A stretch of 14,474 nt of DNA, taken from positions 1 to 14,474 of the forward strand of contig CAKTPC010000048.1 of the NCBI GenBank assembly GCA_934590505.1. Direction: 5' to 3'. Positions 11,520 to 14,474 of the stretch are shown piece after piece. The stretch is from an uncultured Oscillospiraceae bacterium (GTDB lineage Bacteria > Bacillota > Clostridia > Oscillospirales > Oscillospiraceae). The position numbers were made by a program, and so were the translations under genes. Each line of letters starts with the position of its first letter. Position 1 is the stretch's first letter. Below the pieces are notes generated by a model. The model was not told the origin of the DNA. It made no database searches and saw only the letters and a program-made list of their open reading frames with translations.

Positions 11520-13262
11520 TTATATTTCGTACTTCTGCGCGTAATAGCCGTAAAGCTCGTCGAAGTTATGCGCGTGCATCTCCTTGAGGTTTATCACATA
11601 GTCGTGCGTATCGTATGCATCATCCCGCAGCTCTATCATAGCGATAGCAAGGTTTGAGCAGTGGTCGGCCACGCGCTCGAAGTTTGTGAGCAGGTCATTG
11701 AAAACGAAGCCCGTTTGCAGTGAGCAGTCCCCTGTCTGGAGCCTATCCACATGGCGCAGCTTCATCTCGTCGCACAGAACGTCTATCCGTTCCTCCAGCG
11801 GCTCCACGCGGTAGGCCCTGTTTATGTCCTCGTCGATAAAGGCCGTAACGGAAAGCTCAAGTATCTCGTTCACAGCTCCGCTGAGGACAAGCAGTTCGCG
11901 CTCCCCCTCCGGCGAAAAGCGTATTTTCTTTTCGTGTATCTCATGCGCCGCCTCGCAGACGTTCATCGCGTGGTCGCTGATTCGCTCAAAGTCGCTGAGC
12001 GTGTGCAGATACTTTGCGGCGCTCTCGCTGTCGCCGCGGCTAAGCTCCGCGCGCGTCAGCTTCATCAGATATGTGCCGAGCTTATCCTCATAGCGGTCGA
12101 CCAAATCCTCCGTCCGCTCTATCTCCTTCGCCTTCTCCTCGTCATAGCTGAAGAGCAGCGTCATCGCAGAGCATATATTGTCCCTCGACGTTCTCGCCAT
12201 GGAGTTTATTGTAAGACGGCACTGCTCTATCGCGAGCGCCGGGTGCACAAGGAAGCGCTCGTCGAGCCTGTCAAACTCGGCGTTAACGTTTCTTTCTGCC
12301 TCACTCTCCTTGACAAAGCCCGTCACTATCTGTTCAAGCACACCGATAAACGGCAGCAGTACCAGCGTCGTCACGATCCTGAAGAGCGAGTTCACCGTCG
12401 CGATGCTGACGGGTGTCATTATCCTGCTCTTCACCGGCAGGTCAAATATGAGGTCTGCTCCGTAGAACGCCGCCGCGCATATCACGACCCCGATAATCTC
12501 TATCACCAAGTACGCAAGCGCCGTTCTCTTGCCGTCCACCTTGGCTCCAAGCGACGAGAGCAGCACCGGCACCGCCGCGCCGATTGCAATGCCGAGGATG
12601 ATCGGATAGGCCGCCGAGAAGCTAACCGCCCCCGTCATGGACAGCGCCTGAAGAATACCCACCGCCGCGGACGCGCTCTGCAGTACGCTCGTGAAAACCG
12701 CGCCGACAAGGATGCCGATAAAGGGGTTAGAGAACGTCGTCAGCAGGTGCAGGAAGCCCTCGCTCTCGCGCAGCGGAGACACCGCCGCACTCATGGCCTG
12801 CATACCGAACATCAGTACGGCAAAACCCAGCAGTATATCGCCGACATGGTGGCTCGACTGCTTCTTTGAAAACATTCTGAGTACGATCCCGATGACTGCG
12901 ACGACCGCCGTTATCGTCGAGGTGGAAAAGAGCGACACCCAGCCGCCCGAGCCCTCAAGGCTCGACAGACAGATTATCCAGCCCGTCACGCTCGTTCCGA
13001 TAAGCGCGCCGAGGATGACCGATATCGCCTGCCTGACCTTCATCATCCCGGAGTTTACAAAGCCGACTGCCATGACTGAGGTCGCAGAGGACGACTGTAT
13101 CACCGCCGTCACCGCCGTGCCAAGAAGCACGCCCTTGAGCGGCGTCCCAGACAGCCTGTAGAGCACCATTTCCAGCTTGCTTCCAGCCGCCTTCTTCAGC
13201 CCCTCCCCCATAAGCGTCATGCCATACAGGAAAAGGGCGACGCCGCCGAGAAGTGATATCAC
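11520..13262 (-). CDS. Na/Pi cotransporter family protein with PhoU domains
   Basis: 580 residues from the GTG at 13260-13262. The N-terminal ~320 residues are a NptA/PF02690-type membrane domain with about eight hydrophobic segments and the duplicated family motif: VIQSSSATSVMAVGF (54-68) and SVLQSASAAVGI (192-203). The C-terminal ~340-565 carry two PhoU-like helical repeats with the metal-binding signatures DFERISDHAMN and NFERVADHCSN. The family is expected to import phosphate with sodium, or to regulate phosphate flux, at the membrane. The annotated GTG has no ribosome-binding site at normal distance. An in-frame CTG at 13275-13277 sits nine bases after AGGAG and would give the family-like N-terminus MNVSNVISLLGG (585 residues), so the true start is probably 13277. 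It is a single-gene unit with its own promoter and terminator. Confidence 0.95.
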   Translation of the reverse strand: MISLLGGVALFLYGMTLMGEGLKKAAGSKLEMVLYRLSGTPLKGVLLGTAVTAVIQSSSATSVMAVGFVNSGMMKVRQAISVILGALIGTSVTGWIICLSSLEGSGGWVSLFSTSTITAVVAVIGIVLRMFSKKQSSHHVGDILLGFAVLMFGMQAMSAAVSPLRESEGFLHLLTTFSNPFIGILVGAVFTSVLQSASAAVGILQALSMTGAVSFSAAYPIILGIAIGAAVPVLLSSLGAKVDGKRTALAYLVIEIIGVVICAAAFYGADLIFDLPVKSRIMTPVSIATVNSLFRIVTTLVLLPFIGVLEQIVTGFVKESEAERNVNAEFDRLDERFLVHPALAIEQCRLTINSMARTSRDNICSAMTLLFSYDEEKAKEIERTEDLVDRYEDKLGTYLMKLTRAELSRGDSESAAKYLHTLSDFERISDHAMNVCEAAHEIHEKKIRFSPEGERELLVLSGAVNEILELSVTAFIDEDINRAYRVEPLEERIDVLCDEMKLRHVDRLQTGDCSLQTGFVFNDLLTNFERVADHCSNLAIAMIELRDDAYDTHDYVINLKEMHAHNFDELYGYYAQKYEI

Positions 13263-13330
13263 GTTTGAAACGTTCAGTTTGATCAGCTCCTAATCGAAAC
13301 GCGCAAATTACACCATTATTTTACTGTTTG

Positions 13331-13359
13331 ATGATACCATGCCCCGTGTCCGCCGTCAA
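13331..13359 (-). promoter_or_regulatory. Strong promoter of the Na/Pi cotransporter gene
   Basis: On the minus strand: TTGACG (13354-13359, five of six), 17 bases, then TATCAT (13331-13336, five of six) preceded by TGG, an extended -10. The start is near 13324, about 47 bases before the CTG at 13277. Confidence 0.75.
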
Positions 13360-13390
13360 TTAACAAAAGCTCCGAGAATTTTTCTTGCCG

Positions 13391-13419
13391 TTGCAAAAAA
13401 GCCGTACAAGATGTAGAAT
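13391..13419 (+). promoter_or_regulatory. Promoter of the rluA-prmA unit
   Basis: TTGCAA at 13391-13396 and TAGAAT at 13414-13419 are separated by exactly 17 bases, predicting a start near 13426 and a leader of about 30 bases. It is back-to-back with the transporter promoter, about 31 bases apart, so the two could influence each other. Confidence 0.6.
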
Positions 13420-13456
13420 AGAAAAAAACACTGAAAAAGGGTCATGGTGATGCTGT

Positions 13457-14092
13457 TTGCCTTTGCAAATACTATATTCGGATACTGATATAGTCGTATG
13501 CGTAAAGCCAGCGGGCGTTCTGTCTGAGGAGTCCGGCATGCCGCGTCTGCTGTCGGCAGAGCTCGGCGGGGACATTTTCTGCGTCCACCGGCTCGACCGC
13601 GCCGTCGGCGGAGTGATGGTCTATGCGCGCACCCCAGCCGCTGCCGCCGGGCTGTCGCGGCAGATCGCGGCGCGGCAGCTGCACAAGGAATACCTGGCCG
13701 TCGTGCAGGGACGGCCGGCAGAGGAGAGCGCAGTATTGCGCGACCTGCTCTTCTGGGATCGTGCAAAGAACAAATCCTTTGTTGTGAAGCGCCAACGCGG
13801 CGGCGTCAAGGACGCGGCGCTTGAATACTCTCTGCTTGAAGCACTCCTCGAGTTCTCCCTGCTGCGCGTCATTCTGCACACCGGGCGCACCCACCAGATC
13901 CGCGTTCAGTTTTCCTCGCGTGCCATGCCGCTCGTCGGAGATGTGAAATATGGCAGTCGGTATAGGGACTGCGCACTCGCTCTGTGGTCGCACGTCCTCG
14001 GCTTCCGCCATCCTGCGACTTGTAAAGTCATGAGCTTTTCGGCCTTACCTGAGCCTGTTTTCCCGTGGAATGGATTTGAATATTTCAAATAA
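13457..14092 (+). CDS. RluA-family RNA pseudouridine synthase
   Basis: 211 residues. It isomerises uridine to pseudouridine in rRNA or tRNA. Motifs: ILYSDTDIVVCVKPAGV (5-21), the catalytic signature HRLDRAVGG with Asp47, HKEYLAVVQG (76-85) and HTGRTHQIRVQF (141-152), followed by LVGDVKYG. It consists of the catalytic domain only; there is no N-terminal S4 RNA-binding domain. An in-frame TGA at 13448-13450 and the lack of an ATG force a TTG start at 13457 (or 13463), with GGTGA six bases upstream. A 12-codon ATG reading frame with a better ribosome-binding site (13450-13488) overlaps the start in another frame. It is followed 29 bases later by prmA, so the two are probably co-transcribed. The exact RNA target is unknown. 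Confidence 0.92.
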   Translation: MPLQILYSDTDIVVCVKPAGVLSEESGMPRLLSAELGGDIFCVHRLDRAVGGVMVYARTPAAAAGLSRQIAARQLHKEYLAVVQGRPAEESAVLRDLLFWDRAKNKSFVVKRQRGGVKDAALEYSLLEALLEFSLLRVILHTGRTHQIRVQFSSRAMPLVGDVKYGSRYRDCALALWSHVLGFRHPATCKVMSFSALPEPVFPWNGFEYFK

Positions 14093-14121
14093 GAAATTAG
14101 ATAAATAATTTGGAGGATACT

Positions 14122-14474
14122 ATGCGTTATATAGAGGTTACAGTCAACACGCCCGGCGCGGAGATAGACGCGCGCTGCCAGGAAATGGCGGACATGGGAG
14201 CCGGCGGCTTCGTCATCGAGAACGAGGACGATTTCAAGGACTTCCTCGAGCAGAACCACCAGTATTGGGACTATGTGGATGATGAGCTTGAAAGCCAGTT
14301 CGCCGGTGTCAGCCGCATCAAGTGCTACCTGACCGATGATGAGGACGGCCTTGCCGTGCTCCGCCGCATCAACGCCGCCTACAGTGACGTTACTACAAGC
14401 TATGTTGAGGACAGCGACTGGGAGAACAACTGGCGCGAGTATTATAAGCCTATCGAGGTCGGCGAAAAGCTCGT
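14122..14474 (+). CDS. prmA: Ribosomal protein L11 methyltransferase, N-terminal part
   Basis: The first 117 codons, running off the window end. It opens MRYIEVTVNTPG and includes the family segment DSDWENNWREYYKPIEVGEKL (positions ~97-117), which is diagnostic of PrmA. The S-adenosylmethionine-binding domain should lie beyond the window. It methylates ribosomal protein L11 in the cytoplasm. The ATG at 14122-14124 has GGAGG five bases upstream. It follows the pseudouridine synthase by 29 bases with no terminator between, consistent with a translation-apparatus modification operon. Assignment is confident despite the truncation. Confidence 0.93.
   Translation, partial: MRYIEVTVNTPGAEIDARCQEMADMGAGGFVIENEDDFKDFLEQNHQYWDYVDDELESQFAGVSRIKCYLTDDEDGLAVLRRINAAYSDVTTSYVEDSDWENNWREYYKPIEVGEKL

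Noticed and set aside
11751..12869. Open frame of 372 codons on the plus strand
   Set aside because: Antisense to the PhoU and membrane parts of the Na/Pi cotransporter; Arg/His/Gln-rich low-complexity translation and no ribosome-binding site.

Overview
The window looks like a chromosomal housekeeping-plus-accessory stretch from an anaerobic Gram-positive Clostridia, most likely the Oscillospiraceae/Ruminococcaceae type. This is inferred from the moderately high GC, strong GGAGG ribosome-binding sites, sigma-A type promoters in AT-rich gaps, Pro/Thr-linker lipoproteins, an EFR1-type flavodoxin/ferredoxin and a PflX-like radical SAM protein. I see no tRNA or rRNA gene, CRISPR array, transposase, phage gene or replication origin. 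Coding density is high and no gap without a gene exceeds about 235 bases.

Layout. (1) Bases 1-2377, minus strand: a trmL-pgk-tpiA operon (tRNA wobble methyltransferase, phosphoglycerate kinase, triosephosphate isomerase cut by the window edge). A perfect 14-bp hairpin with a GAAA tetraloop lies between pgk and tpiA. (2) Bases 2378-2609: divergent control region with a good plus-strand promoter and two inverted repeats. (3) Bases 2610-3494, plus: PflX-like radical SAM protein, ending at a bidirectional terminator. (4) Bases 3543-6640, minus: three-gene operon of a large membrane protein with an external coiled coil, a sortase-like lipoprotein, and an EFR1-type ferredoxin. (5) Bases 6787-7743, plus: tRNA-dihydrouridine synthase. 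(6) Bases 7822-11388, minus: response regulator, sensor kinase (4-base overlap) and a large lipoprotein. Matching 11-bp-period direct repeats lie before both the regulator operon and the lipoprotein. (7) Bases 11520-13262, minus: Na/Pi cotransporter with PhoU domains, probably starting at an upstream CTG. (8) Bases 13457-14474, plus: RluA-family pseudouridine synthase and the start of prmA.

How the parts work together. The glycolytic pair catalyses the phosphoglycerate kinase and triose isomerase steps. trmL, dus, rluA and prmA are RNA or ribosomal-protein modification genes. The two-component system probably controls itself and its neighbouring lipoprotein through the repeats. The coiled-coil, sortase-like and ferredoxin operon is the least understood unit and the best candidate for something undescribed, but its function cannot be read from the sequence. 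I did not find clear evidence of a defence, toxin-antitoxin or mobile system.
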